Of a DNA stretch of 36,505 bases, positions 12,971 through 22,349 are shown in pieces (the first letter of the stretch is position 1; each line of letters begins with the position of its first letter). This stretch comes from an uncultured bacterium (GTDB lineage: Bacteria; Verrucomicrobiota; Kiritimatiellia; RFP12; UBA1067), in NCBI GenBank assembly GCA_902770045.1, contig CACXRO010000012.1:1-36505 (forward strand), in the 5' to 3' direction. Both the position numbers and the translations under genes were made by a program. The notes beneath the pieces are model-generated. The model was not told the origin of the DNA. It saw nothing but the letters and a program-made list of their open reading frames with translations, and did no database searches.

Positions 12971-13522
12971 ATGGCTAAATGGGTATGCCCGGTCTGCGGG
13001 TTTGTGTACGAGGGCGACACGCCCCCCGAGAAGTGCCCCCAGTGCAAGGCTGACGGGTCGAAGTTCATCAAGCAGGGCGAGGGCCTCAACTTCGTGGCCG
13101 AGCACCACGTCGGCGACGGCATCGTCGAGGACGCCGAGGTGACGCAGGGCCTCAAGGACCACTTCACCGGCGAGTGCTGCGAGGTCGGCATGTACCTCGC
13201 TATGTCCCGCCAGGCCGACCGCGAGGGCTATCCCGAGGTCGCCGAGGCCTACAAGCGCATCGCGTTCGAGGAGGCCGAGCACGCCGCCAAGTTCGCGGAG
13301 CTCCTGGGCAAGACGATCGACATCGTGACCGACTCGACCAAGGAGAACCTCCGCCGCCGCATGGAGGCGGAGTGCGGCGCGACCGCCGGCAAGATGGCGA
13401 TCGCCACCCGCGCGAAGCAGCTCGGCTACGACGCCATCCACGACACCGTCCACGAGATGGCGAAGGACGAGGCGCGTCACGGCAAGGCCTTCCAGGGCCT
13501 CTACAACCGCTACTTCAAGTAG
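12971..13522 (+). CDS. Rubrerythrin, reverse type (rubredoxin domain first)
   Basis: A 183-residue protein. The rubredoxin-like iron site is at the N-terminus (C6, C9, C22, C25), followed by a ferritin-like di-iron four-helix domain with Glu and His ligands ([47 protein letters not shown]). In classical rubrerythrin the order is reversed. These proteins reduce hydrogen peroxide in anaerobes. The ATG at 12971 follows AAGGAGAAAAGAC. The layout suggests electron flow from the flanking rubredoxin proteins to this peroxidase. Confidence 0.95.
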   Translation: MAKWVCPVCGFVYEGDTPPEKCPQCKADGSKFIKQGEGLNFVAEHHVGDGIVEDAEVTQGLKDHFTGECCEVGMYLAMSRQADREGYPEVAEAYKRIAFEEAEHAAKFAELLGKTIDIVTDSTKENLRRRMEAECGATAGKMAIATRAKQLGYDAIHDTVHEMAKDEARHGKAFQGLYNRYFK

Positions 13523-13546
13523 TATGGCGGCCGCGAGGCCGCGATT

Positions 13547-13585
13547 CGGCCCCGAGCCTGGCAAAGGCCGGGGCCGTCGTTTTGT
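13547..13585 (+). terminator. Possible terminator/attenuator after the rubrerythrin gene
   Basis: CGGCCCCG (13547-13554) pairs with CGGGGCCG (13569-13576), with an inner GCCT/AGGC extension, followed by TCGTTTTG. The U-run is short and interrupted, so termination is likely partial. It would lower expression of the next gene. Confidence 0.5.
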
Positions 13586-13610
13586 CAACTGCTCTCCAGG
13601 GAGGGACATC

Positions 13611-14228
13611 ATGGCACAGGTCGATGGATCTGCTTTCTTCAAGATCGGCTACGGGCTATACGTCGTCACCACGCACGACGGCAGGCGGGACAACGGCATG
13701 ATCTGCAACACCGTCGTCCAGGTCACCGGCTCGCCGGCGCGCCTGGCGGTGACGATCTCCAAGTCCAACTACACCCACGACACCGTCCGCAGGACCGGCA
13801 AGATGAACGTCTGCACCATCGCCGAGACCGCCGCGTTTCCGCTCTTCGAGCTCTACGGGTTCCGCAGCGGGCGCGACGCGGACAAGCTCACCGGCGTGGA
13901 GGTGACGCGCTCGGAGAACGGGCTCGCGGTGATCGCCCACGACTGCAACTCGTTCTTCTCGCTGGAGGTGGAGAGCTACGTCGACCTCGATACCCACGGC
14001 ATGTTCGTCTGCCGCGTCGTCGAGGCGAAGACGCTTTCCGACGCGCCGACGATGACCTACGCGTACTACCACGCGAACGTCAAGCCGAAGCCGAAGCCCG
14101 CGGCGGGGAAGAAGAAGGGGTTCGTCTGCGTGGTCTGCGGCTACGTCTACGAGGGGGACGAGCTGCCGCCGGACTTCGTCTGCCCGATCTGCAAGCACCC
14201 GGCGTCGGACTTCCGTCCGCTGGAATGA
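13611..14228 (+). CDS. High-molecular-weight rubredoxin (flavin reductase domain plus rubredoxin domain)
   Basis: A 205-residue fusion. Residues about 5-155 are an FMN-binding split-barrel flavin reductase domain (KIGYGLYVVTTHDGRRDNGMICNTVVQVT). After a Lys/Pro linker (about 157-169) comes a rubredoxin domain with C173, C176, C191 and C194. Related proteins in acetogens shuttle electrons from NAD(P)H or flavodoxin-type donors to oxygen- and peroxide-reducing enzymes. ATG 13611 follows GGGAGGGAC and begins the homologous part; the frame is open upstream only over the terminator-like hairpin. It completes an oxidative-stress set with the two preceding genes. Confidence 0.93.
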   Translation: MAQVDGSAFFKIGYGLYVVTTHDGRRDNGMICNTVVQVTGSPARLAVTISKSNYTHDTVRRTGKMNVCTIAETAAFPLFELYGFRSGRDADKLTGVEVTRSENGLAVIAHDCNSFFSLEVESYVDLDTHGMFVCRVVEAKTLSDAPTMTYAYYHANVKPKPKPAAGKKKGFVCVVCGYVYEGDELPPDFVCPICKHPASDFRPLE

Positions 14229-14293
14229 CCCTGTCTCCTGCGCCCCTGCGGGCGCCCTGATCCTGACGAACCCGTGTACTGCGGGCCGGGATT

Positions 14294-14304
14294 TTTGGTA
14301 TAAT
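14294..14304 (+). promoter_or_regulatory. putP promoter, extended -10
   Basis: TTTTGGTATAATACGC places TATAAT at 14299-14304, with a predicted start near 14311, a 26-base leader and an AAGGAG ribosome site. No other promoter of this form appears before 22341, so it may drive everything through pheT. Confidence 0.75.
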
Positions 14305-14336
14305 ACGCAAACTAAACCAAAAACAAGGAGACAACC

Positions 14337-15890
14337 ATGTTTGACTGGACCGTCCTCGGGTCGTTCGTCGGCTATCTATTCGTCATGCTCTGGATCGGCT
14401 TCTTCTTCTCGAAGAAGCAGTCCAACCTCGGCGACTACTACCTCGGCGGCAGAAAGATGAACAAGTGGGTCGTTGCGCTCTCGGCGCAGGCCTCCGACAT
14501 GTCGGGGTGGCTTCTCATGGGCCTCCCGGGCGCAATCTACCTCGGCGGGTTCTCCGAGGCGTGGATCGGGATCGGGCTGCTGATCGGCACCTACCTCAAC
14601 TGGAAGATCGTGGCCCAGCGCCTGCGCCGCTACTCCCAGGTCTGCGGCGACTCGATCACCATTCCGGACTTCATCTGCAACCGCTTCCGCGACAAGACCG
14701 GCGCGTCGCGCGTCATCGCGGCGGTGATCATCCTCGTCTTCTTCACCTTCTACACCGCCTCCGGCTTCGTGGGCGCGGCCAAGCTCTTCTCCACGATATT
14801 CCCGATCAGCTACTCGACCGCGCTCTGGATCGGCGCGGCGGTCGTCGTCTCGTACACGCTCCTCGGCGGCTACATGGCGGTGTGCTGGACGGACTTCATC
14901 CAGGGCTCGCTCATGTTCGTCGCCATCGTGCTCGTCCCGGCCATCGTGATCTGCGACGCCGGCGGCTTCGCCGCGACGGTCGACTCGCTCAACGAGATCA
15001 ACCCGTTCCTGCAGTCGCTCTTCACCAACGCCTCCACCGGCAAGGCGGTCGGCTTCATCGGCCTCGTCTCGTGCATGGCGTGGGGCCTCGGCTACTTCGG
15101 CATGCCGCACATCCTCGTCCGGTTCATGTCCATCAACAACCCGGCCGAGGTGAAGGGCTCGCGCCGCATCGCGATGACCTGGGTCGCGATCTCCCTCGGC
15201 GCGGCGACCGTGATCGGACTCGTCTTCCACCTCTTCCTGAAGCAGCGCGGCCTTACCCTCGCTGACGTCGGCAACGACCCCGAGAAGTGCTTCATGGTCA
15301 TGATCAACTCCATCTTCAGCAACGGCTTTGCGGCGCGAGTGTTCGCCGGCGTGCTCCTCTCGGCGATCCTCGCCGCGATCATGTCGACGGCCGACAGCCA
15401 GCTGCTCGTCTCGGCGTCGTCCTTCACCAACGACATCTACCGGCGCGTGAAGAAGAGCGCCTCCAACCACGAGCTGGTGATGATCTCCCGCCTCGCCGTC
15501 GCCGCGGTCGCGCTCGTAGCCGCGTTCATGTCGATGAACCAGGAGAGCGACTTCTTCAAGGCCGTGATGAAGATGGTGTCGTTCGCGTGGGGCGGCTTCG
15601 GCGCGGCGTTCGGCCCGCTGATCCTCTTGGCGCTCTTCTGGCGGCGCGTCAACCTCGCCGGCGCGGTCTCGGGCATGGTCGTCGGCACCGTGACCTGCTT
15701 CGTGTGGAAGTTCGTCCTCTCCGGCTACGCCGCCGACTACCCGATCTTCGGGCTCTACGAGCTCGCGCCGGGCTTTGTCCTTTCGTTCGCGGTGACGGTC
15801 GTGGTCTCGCTCCTGACCGCCCGTCCGTCCGCCGAGATGCTTGCCGAGTTCGACCGCGTGGATGCGGAGGCGGACAGGAAGCAGGCCTGA
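14337..15890 (+). CDS. putP: Sodium:solute symporter, proline-permease type
   Basis: A 517-residue inner-membrane protein of the sodium:solute symporter family with about 13 hydrophobic helices. The signature SAQASDMSGWLLMGLPG (residues 49-65), in the helix that forms the sodium and substrate sites, is characteristic of PutP. NLGDYYLGGRKM before it and AAIMSTADSQLLVSASSFTNDIYR later are also typical. Sodium-coupled proline uptake is the likely role, though substrate cannot be settled from sequence. The oxidoreductase genes begin 13 bases after the stop. Confidence 0.93.
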   Translation: MFDWTVLGSFVGYLFVMLWIGFFFSKKQSNLGDYYLGGRKMNKWVVALSAQASDMSGWLLMGLPGAIYLGGFSEAWIGIGLLIGTYLNWKIVAQRLRRYSQVCGDSITIPDFICNRFRDKTGASRVIAAVIILVFFTFYTASGFVGAAKLFSTIFPISYSTALWIGAAVVVSYTLLGGYMAVCWTDFIQGSLMFVAIVLVPAIVICDAGGFAATVDSLNEINPFLQSLFTNASTGKAVGFIGLVSCMAWGLGYFGMPHILVRFMSINNPAEVKGSRRIAMTWVAISLGAATVIGLVFHLFLKQRGLTLADVGNDPEKCFMVMINSIFSNGFAARVFAGVLLSAILAAIMSTADSQLLVSASSFTNDIYRRVKKSASNHELVMISRLAVAAVALVAAFMSMNQESDFFKAVMKMVSFAWGGFGAAFGPLILLALFWRRVNLAGAVSGMVVGTVTCFVWKFVLSGYAADYPIFGLYELAPGFVLSFAVTVVVSLLTARPSAEMLAEFDRVDAEADRKQA

Positions 15891-15903
15891 TGGGGAGGTA
15901 AAG

Positions 15904-16110
15904 ATGGCAAAGCTGACATTCAGGGAGGACCTCTGCAAGGGCTGCGGACTCTGCGTCGCGGCGTGCCCGAAGAAGATCCTCGCGATTTCCAAAACCAAGC
16001 TCAACCACAAGGGCCACGCCCCGGTCGAGCTGACGAAGCCGGAGGAGTGCGTCGGCTGCGCGAGCTGCGCGCTGATGTGCCCCGACTGCGTGATAACGGT
16101 GGAGAGGTAA
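15904..16110 (+). CDS. korD: 2-oxoacid:ferredoxin oxidoreductase, delta subunit (2[4Fe-4S] ferredoxin)
   Basis: A 68-residue ferredoxin with two cluster motifs: C11, C14, C17, C21 and C49, C52, C55, C59. It passes electrons from the TPP-containing subunits to free ferredoxin. GGGGAGG precedes the ATG. The alpha subunit follows after one base, and the order delta-alpha-beta-gamma matches Kor/Vor operons. The symbol is by position and family; substrate is not proven. Confidence 0.92.
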   Translation: MAKLTFREDLCKGCGLCVAACPKKILAISKTKLNHKGHAPVELTKPEECVGCASCALMCPDCVITVER

Positions 16111-16111
16111 G

Positions 16112-17176
16112 ATGAGCGAAAAGGTACTGATGAAGGGCAACGAGGCGATAGCCGAGGCGGCGATCCGCTGCGGCTGCCGCCACTACTTCGGCTATCCCAT
16201 CACGCCGCAGACCGAGATCGCGGCGTACATGTCGAAGCGCATGCCGAAGATTGGCGGCACGTTCCTCCAGGCGGAGAGCGAGATCGCCGCGATCAACATG
16301 GTCTACGGCTGCGCCGCCGCCGGCCGCCGCGCGATGACCTCGAGCTCGAGCCCGGGCATCTCGCTCAAGGCCGAGGGCATGAGCTACCTCGCCGGCGCGG
16401 ACCTTCCCGCGCTCATCGTCAACGTCCAGCGCGGCGGCCCCGGCCTCGGCGGCATCCAGCCGTCGCAGTCCGACTACTTCTTCATGACCCGCGGCCCCGG
16501 CCACGGCGACTTCCACATCATCGTCCTCGCGCCGGCTACGGTGCAGGAGATGGCCGACATGACCCGCCTCGCGTTCGAGCTCGGCGAGAAGTACCGCATG
16601 CCCGCGATGCTGCTCGCGGACGGCACGATGGGCCAGATGATGGAGCCGGTCGTCCTGCCCGGCGACACCGTCGACCCCGAGACGATCCCGGCGACCAAGC
16701 CCTGGGCCACCACCGGCACCCAGATGAAGCGCCCGCACAACATCGTCAACTCCCTCTACCTCAAGCCGGACGAGCTCGAGAAGACGAACTTCGAGCGCTT
16801 CGAGCGCTACGCGAGGCTGGAGAAGGAGGAGTGCCGCTGGGAGGAGTACCTCATGGACGACGCGGAGGTCTGCGTCGTCTCGGTCGGCATCACCGCGCGC
16901 GTCGCCAAGAACGCGATCGTCGCGGCGCGCAAGGAGGGCATCAAGGTCGGCATGATCCGCCCGATCACCCTCTACCCGTTCCCGAAGGCGGCGCTCGCCG
17001 CCGCCGCGAAGAAGGTGAAGGCGTTCCTCACCGTCGAGCTCAACATGGGCCAGATGAACGAGGATGTCCGGCTCGCGGTCGAATGCTCGCGGAAGGTCGC
17101 GATGTGCAACCGCGTCGGCGGCATGATCCCGAGCGCCGACGAGGTGCTCGAGGCGATTCGGAAGGAGGCGAAGTAA
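16112..17176 (+). CDS. korA: 2-oxoacid:ferredoxin oxidoreductase, alpha subunit (KorA/VorB type)
   Basis: A 354-residue subunit. The N-terminal pyrimidine-binding domain starts MKGNEAIAEAAIRCGCRHYFGYPITPQTE, with the conserved Glu in QAESEIAAINMVYG. The C-terminal transketolase-like domain has VCVVSVGITARVAKNA and KVGMIRPITLYPFP. The complex oxidatively decarboxylates a 2-oxoacid to acyl-CoA and reduces ferredoxin. The sequence looks closest to subunits annotated as 3-methyl-2-oxobutanoate (VorB) or 2-oxoglutarate (KorA) types, and I cannot decide between them. The start codon follows GAGAGGTAAG, which contains the korD stop. Confidence 0.93.
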   Translation: MSEKVLMKGNEAIAEAAIRCGCRHYFGYPITPQTEIAAYMSKRMPKIGGTFLQAESEIAAINMVYGCAAAGRRAMTSSSSPGISLKAEGMSYLAGADLPALIVNVQRGGPGLGGIQPSQSDYFFMTRGPGHGDFHIIVLAPATVQEMADMTRLAFELGEKYRMPAMLLADGTMGQMMEPVVLPGDTVDPETIPATKPWATTGTQMKRPHNIVNSLYLKPDELEKTNFERFERYARLEKEECRWEEYLMDDAEVCVVSVGITARVAKNAIVAARKEGIKVGMIRPITLYPFPKAALAAAAKKVKAFLTVELNMGQMNEDVRLAVECSRKVAMCNRVGGMIPSADEVLEAIRKEAK

Positions 17177-17177
17177 G

Positions 17178-17915
<738 letters not shown>

Positions 17916-17947
17916 TCTAGAGGCCCTAGATTCTCTAGATGCCTAGA
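17916..17947. repeat. CTAGA tandem repeat between beta and gamma subunit genes
   Basis: CTAGA occurs at 17917, 17926, 17935 and 17943, so the period is 9, 9 and 8 bases, with varying fillers. It starts directly at the korB stop and ends before the gamma-subunit ribosome site. Confidence 0.8.
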
Positions 17948-17961
17948 AAGGGGATTTCAAG

Positions 17962-18510
17962 ATGACATACGAAACGATAATGGCGGGCTTCGGCGGACAG
18001 GGGCTGCTCTTCTCCGGCAAGGTGCTGGCGCACGCGGCGCTCATCGAGGGCAGGGAGCTCTCGTGGCTGCCGTCCTACGGCCCCGAGATGCGCGGCGGCA
18101 CCTGCAACTGCTCGGTGATCGTCTCCGACGAGCCGGTCGGCTCGCCGATCATCGCCCACCCGAACGTTCTCATGGTCATGAACGAGCCGTCGATCGACAA
18201 GTTCGAGCCGGCCGTGGCCGCCGGCGGCACGGTTTTCGTCGACTCCTCGCTCATCTCGCGCAAGGTCGCGCGCGACGACGTCGAGGCCGTCTACATCCCC
18301 GCCACCGAGATGGCCAAGGACATGGGCGCGGCCGGCCTCGCCAACATGATCCTCCTCGGCGCGATCGTGCGCCGGACCGGCTGCGTCAAGTCCGAGACGG
18401 TGACCCAGGCCCTCAAGGAGGTCATCTCCGCGCGCAAGGCGGACCTCCTCGGCCTCAACCTCAAGGCGGTGGAGCTTGGCGAGAAGTACATCGAGGAGCA
18501 CGGACAATGA
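17962..18510 (+). CDS. korC: 2-oxoacid:ferredoxin oxidoreductase, gamma subunit
   Basis: A 182-residue subunit of the gamma type. It begins ETIMAGFGGQGLLFSGKVLAHAAL (residues 4-27, with the GFGGQG loop at 9-14), then SYGPEMRGGTCNCSVIVSDEPVGSPI, then GAAGLANMILLGAIV. It completes a four-subunit enzyme. AAAGGGG lies upstream of the ATG. Its stop overlaps the ATG of the next gene (ATGA). Confidence 0.94.
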   Translation: MTYETIMAGFGGQGLLFSGKVLAHAALIEGRELSWLPSYGPEMRGGTCNCSVIVSDEPVGSPIIAHPNVLMVMNEPSIDKFEPAVAAGGTVFVDSSLISRKVARDDVEAVYIPATEMAKDMGAAGLANMILLGAIVRRTGCVKSETVTQALKEVISARKADLLGLNLKAVELGEKYIEEHGQ

Positions 18511-19934
18511 GCGACGAACCCCAGAACCCGGTGGACCTGAGCGCACTCGGCAGCTTCGACTTCACCCCCGACTGGGCGAAGGGCGAGAAGAAGGTGACCG
18601 TCGACGCCAGGGGCGGCGGCAGGCCGTTCGACGCCAAGCCCGCTGACCGCAAGCCCTCCGACCGCGGCAAGCCGTTTGAGCGCAAGCCCTTCGAGCGCCG
18701 CGGCGACCGCGGCCCCGGCCCGCGCCGCCAGGACGGCGACCGCAGGCCGTTCGACCGCCGCCCGCCGCGCGAGGAGCGCCCGCAGCCCCTCGACGCCGAG
18801 GTCAAGGTGCTGCCCGAGCCCAAGGCGCTCGGCACCATCTTCCGCAAGCTGCAGCAGGACTACCACGCCTACAAGCTCAAGGACCTCGCCAACTTCCTCC
18901 TGGACAACCCCGAGTCGGTGCAGCTCAAGATCACCCCGCGCGCCGAGTCCGCGGCGTTCTGCCAGTGCAAGGCCTGCTCGTTCGCCTCGCTGCGCGAGGA
19001 GGACGTGGTTGAGCACGCCGTCCGCGCGCACCTCGCCGACTACTACGACTCGAAGGAGATCGAGGTCGAGCCGCCGACCGGCAACTTCAGCTGCGTCGCC
19101 AAGTGCGGGCTCTCCGGCGTCCTCCTCGGGCCGCCGAACATCCACGAGTTCAACGCCGTCGTGCGCGAGATGGTGCGCACCCGCTACCCCGAGATGAGCG
19201 AGGAGCAGTACCGCGCCCACATCGAGATGGTGCGCGACCCCGAGGCGATCGAGGAGTGGCGCAAGGGCGCGGTCAAGCGCACCGTGTTCTTCCCGAAGGG
19301 GCACGGCGAAGACGCGGAGCCGCTCTCGCGCGAGGCCGCCGAGCTCGAGTTCCGGACCTCGGTGTTGCCATCGCTCCTGTCGCGCCCGAAGAACCTCATG
19401 ATCACCCTCGCCGCGGCGCTTTCGTCGCCCGCGAAGCCGCTCCAGTGGGCGGCCAGGGACGCGGTGGAGGCCGAGCGCCGCTCGCCCTACGCGATGTGCT
19501 TCGCGCTCCGCGGCGCCTTCCACCACCGCAAGATGAACTTCTTCCGGGTGAACGACGCGCACGGACAGGAGTTTGTGACCGGCATCGAGCACAAGGAGTT
19601 CGACGCCGCCCACGCCATCCCCGAGCTCGCGGCGGCCTGGGAGTTCGTGGTCGAGAACCCCTGCTGCGACAAGTCGGAGTTCCCGGCCGTCCCCGACTTC
19701 GAGAAGCACGTCCAGTGGCTCGCCTCCACCGGCCACGTCGTCGCGTTCACCAACGGCGTCTACTCCGCGGTCGAGAAGTTCCCGAAGTACGGCCCGCAGT
19801 GGAAGAAGCGTGCCAAGAAGCCCGCTCCCGCCCCGGAACCTGCGCCAGTCCCGGAAGCCCCAGTTGCCACCGAAGTCCCAGCCGTCCCAGAAAAGGACCC
19901 TACCCAAGATGAAAATCCCGCTCAGCTGGCTTAA
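18507..19934 (+). CDS. Unknown protein: RG/RP-rich N-terminus, C2H2-like zinc finger, conserved core
   Basis: A 475-residue protein that I cannot assign to a named family. Residues about 34-92 are a low-complexity basic segment with repeated DRKPF, ERKPF and DRRPF units, of the kind seen in RNA-binding tails. A helical segment (about 103-140) follows. Next comes a C2H2-like finger, C154-x2-C157-x12-H170-x3-H174, and a second cysteine pair in CVAKCGLSGVLLGPPNIHEFN. The C-terminal 30 residues are Pro/Ala/Val-rich. It overlaps korC by four bases and pheT by 26, so it is translated in series with both. Nucleic-acid binding is a reasonable inference and nothing more. I have an impression of similar proteins in PVC bacteria but cannot verify it. 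Confidence 0.82.
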   Translation: MSDEPQNPVDLSALGSFDFTPDWAKGEKKVTVDARGGGRPFDAKPADRKPSDRGKPFERKPFERRGDRGPGPRRQDGDRRPFDRRPPREERPQPLDAEVKVLPEPKALGTIFRKLQQDYHAYKLKDLANFLLDNPESVQLKITPRAESAAFCQCKACSFASLREEDVVEHAVRAHLADYYDSKEIEVEPPTGNFSCVAKCGLSGVLLGPPNIHEFNAVVREMVRTRYPEMSEEQYRAHIEMVRDPEAIEEWRKGAVKRTVFFPKGHGEDAEPLSREAAELEFRTSVLPSLLSRPKNLMITLAAALSSPAKPLQWAARDAVEAERRSPYAMCFALRGAFHHRKMNFFRVNDAHGQEFVTGIEHKEFDAAHAIPELAAAWEFVVENPCCDKSEFPAVPDFEKHVQWLASTGHVVAFTNGVYSAVEKFPKYGPQWKKRAKKPAPAPEPAPVPEAPVATEVPAVPEKDPTQDENPAQLA

Positions 19935-22341
19935 CGACTACGTCAAGGTCGACGACCTCGACCCGAACGAACTTGCCGAGAAGCTCACCCGCGCCGGCCT
20001 CCAGGTCGAGACTGTCGAGACGGTCGGCGGCGACCCGCTCTCCGACCTCATCGTCGTCGCCGAGGTGCTCGAGTGCGAGCCGCATCCGAACTCCGACCAC
20101 CTGCACGTCTGCAAGGTGACAGACGGCAAGGAGACCTTCCAGGTCGTCTGCGGCGCGCCGAACATGCGCCAGGGCATCAAGACCGCCTTTGCCAAGATCG
20201 GCGCCCCGATCCCCGAGTTCCTCGACAAGAACGGCAAGCCCGAGAAGATCAAGAAGGGCAAGCTCCGCGGCGTGGAGAGCTTCGGCATGTGCTGCTCCGA
20301 GAAGGAGCTCCACATCGGCGAGGGCAACGCCGGCATCATCGAGTACCCGGCCGAGACGCCCACCGGCGCCCTGGTGCGCGACGTCGCCAAGCTCGAGAAG
20401 CCCGAGGTCGTCTTCGACATCGAGGTCACCTGGAACCGCCCCGACGCGCTTTCCGTGGTCGGCATCGCGCGCGAGTTCAGCGCCATCCTCGGCCGCCCCA
20501 TGACGCTTCCGCCGGTCGACTTCGAGGAATGCGGCGTGGACGTCAACGACGAGGTCAAGGTGGTCGTCGAGGACCCCGAGAAGTGCCTCCGCTACACCGC
20601 GCGCGTCGTCGTCGAGATGACCCCTGACGCGCCGAGCCCGGCGTGGATGGCGAAGCGGCTCGAGCTCTGCGGCGTCCGCTCGCTCGGGCTTGCCGTCGAC
20701 GTCACCAACTACGTGATGCTCGAGCTCGGCCAGCCGATGCACGCCTTCGACCACCGCCGGCTCAAGGACCGCACCATCGTCGTGCGCGACGCCCGCGAGG
20801 GCGAGACGATCAAGACCCTCGACGGCGTCGAGCGGAAGCTCGACCCCTCGATGCTGATGATCTGCGACTCCGAGCGCCCCAACGCCGTCGCCGGCATCAT
20901 GGGCGGCGAGGACTCCGGCATCGCGCCGGGCACGACCTCCGTCCTCCTCGAAAGCGCGCTCTTCGAGCCCGCCTCCACCAAGTTCACCGCCTCGAAGCTC
21001 GGCCTCGCGAGCGAGTCCAGCTACCGCTACATCCGCGGCGTCGACAAGGACCTCGCGGACTTCGCCTCGCGCCGCGCCGCGCACCTCCTGCAGCAGCACG
21101 GCGGCGCGAAGGTCGCCAAGGGCCTCGTCGACGTCGACAGCCGCCAGCAGCCGCTCAACCCCGACGTCTCGCTCGACTTCGAGCGCGCGCGCCGCCTCAT
21201 CGGCATCCCCGTCGGCAACGACGCGATGGTCTTCATCCTCAGGCGCCTCGGGTTCGTCCCGCGCGCCAAGGAGGACCGCTTCGCGGCCGACAAGGCCGTC
21301 TCGTTCGGCGTCCCGTCCTGGCGCTGGGACATCTCCGCCGAGGCCGACCTCGTGGAGGAGATCGCCCGCGTCTACGGGCTCGACAACATCCCGGACACCA
21401 TGCCCTCCGCCCCCTCGGTCTCGCCGCTCTCCGACGCGCCTTTCCGCGCCGTCTGCCGCGTCCACGAGGTCTGCGAGGCGCTGGGCTTCTCCGAGGCCCT
21501 CCACTACTCCTTCCTCTCCGCGCGCGAGCTCGACGACTTCGACCCGCGCCCCGAGGCCAGGGCGCGCCGCCTCGCCATCCCCGACCCGGTCTCCGCCGAG
21601 TACGGCGTCATGCGCGACTCGCTGCTGCCCCAGCTCTACGCCGCGCTCGGCCGCAACGCCTCCCACGAGGAGACGGCGATGCTCTTCGAGACCGGCAAGG
21701 TCTTCCATTCCGTGGACGGCAAGCCCGCCGAGAAGGCGATGCTCGCGCTCGGGTTCTGCGGACCAGCCGGACGCGAGGCGCTCCGCCGCCGCGCGCCGCT
21801 CGGCGAGGAGGAGGCCGCGCTCTGGATGAAGGGCGCGGTCGAGGAGCTCGTCTCCCGCCTCCACGCCGGCAAGCTCGAGTTCGCCCCCGCCTCGCACCCG
21901 GCCTTTTCCGCCGCGCTCGAGGTAAAGGTCAACGGCCGCGCCGTCGGCGTCCTCGGCGCCGTCTCGGCGAAGATGCGCCATCCCTTCCGCCTCACCACCC
22001 AGATGGCCCTCTGCGAAGTCGAGCTCGGCCCGCTCATGAAGCGCGTCGACGCCGCCGGCCGCGTCTCGCCCGTGCCGCAGTTCCCGGCCGTCCGGCGCGA
22101 CATCGCCGTCGCCGTGGCCCCGGGCGTGACCGACGAGGCGATCGTCGCGGCAATCCGCCGCAACGGCGGCCGCGAGCTCGTCAAGGTCGACCTCTTCGAC
22201 GTCTTCAAGAATTCCCGCGCCTACTCGCTCGAGTTCCGCTCCGACGAACGCACCCTCACCGACGACGAGGTCGGCGCCGCGTTCGCCCGGGTGGTCGCGG
22301 CGCTCAAGGCCCTGGAAGGGGTGGAGGTGCGCGAGGGGTGA
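19909..22341 (+). CDS. pheT: Phenylalanyl-tRNA synthetase, beta subunit
   Basis: An 810-residue protein of normal length. It opens with MKIPLSWLNDYV, followed by the tRNA-binding EMAP-like domain (about 40-155, with HPNSDHLHVCKV), the B3/B4 editing domain, the B5 domain (FGVPSWRWDISAEADLVEEIARVYGLDNIP), the catalytic-like core, and the C-terminal ferredoxin-fold anticodon-binding domain (PQFPAVRRDIAVAVAPGV). With PheS it charges tRNA-Phe. The start overlaps the previous gene by 26 bases, with AAAGGA upstream. PheS usually precedes PheT but is not in the window, which is unusual. Confidence 0.96.
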   Translation: MKIPLSWLNDYVKVDDLDPNELAEKLTRAGLQVETVETVGGDPLSDLIVVAEVLECEPHPNSDHLHVCKVTDGKETFQVVCGAPNMRQGIKTAFAKIGAPIPEFLDKNGKPEKIKKGKLRGVESFGMCCSEKELHIGEGNAGIIEYPAETPTGALVRDVAKLEKPEVVFDIEVTWNRPDALSVVGIAREFSAILGRPMTLPPVDFEECGVDVNDEVKVVVEDPEKCLRYTARVVVEMTPDAPSPAWMAKRLELCGVRSLGLAVDVTNYVMLELGQPMHAFDHRRLKDRTIVVRDAREGETIKTLDGVERKLDPSMLMICDSERPNAVAGIMGGEDSGIAPGTTSVLLESALFEPASTKFTASKLGLASESSYRYIRGVDKDLADFASRRAAHLLQQHGGAKVAKGLVDVDSRQQPLNPDVSLDFERARRLIGIPVGNDAMVFILRRLGFVPRAKEDRFAADKAVSFGVPSWRWDISAEADLVEEIARVYGLDNIPDTMPSAPSVSPLSDAPFRAVCRVHEVCEALGFSEALHYSFLSARELDDFDPRPEARARRLAIPDPVSAEYGVMRDSLLPQLYAALGRNASHEETAMLFETGKVFHSVDGKPAEKAMLALGFCGPAGREALRRRAPLGEEEAALWMKGAVEELVSRLHAGKLEFAPASHPAFSAALEVKVNGRAVGVLGAVSAKMRHPFRLTTQMALCEVELGPLMKRVDAAGRVSPVPQFPAVRRDIAVAVAPGVTDEAIVAAIRRNGGRELVKVDLFDVFKNSRAYSLEFRSDERTLTDDEVGAAFARVVAALKALEGVEVREG

Positions 22342-22349
22342 TGCGGGGA

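Noticed and set aside
9685..13191. Very long minus-strand open frame (1168 codons)
   Set aside because: Only its last part is metF. The rest is antisense to the receptor, rubredoxin and rubrerythrin genes and stays open because of high GC content.
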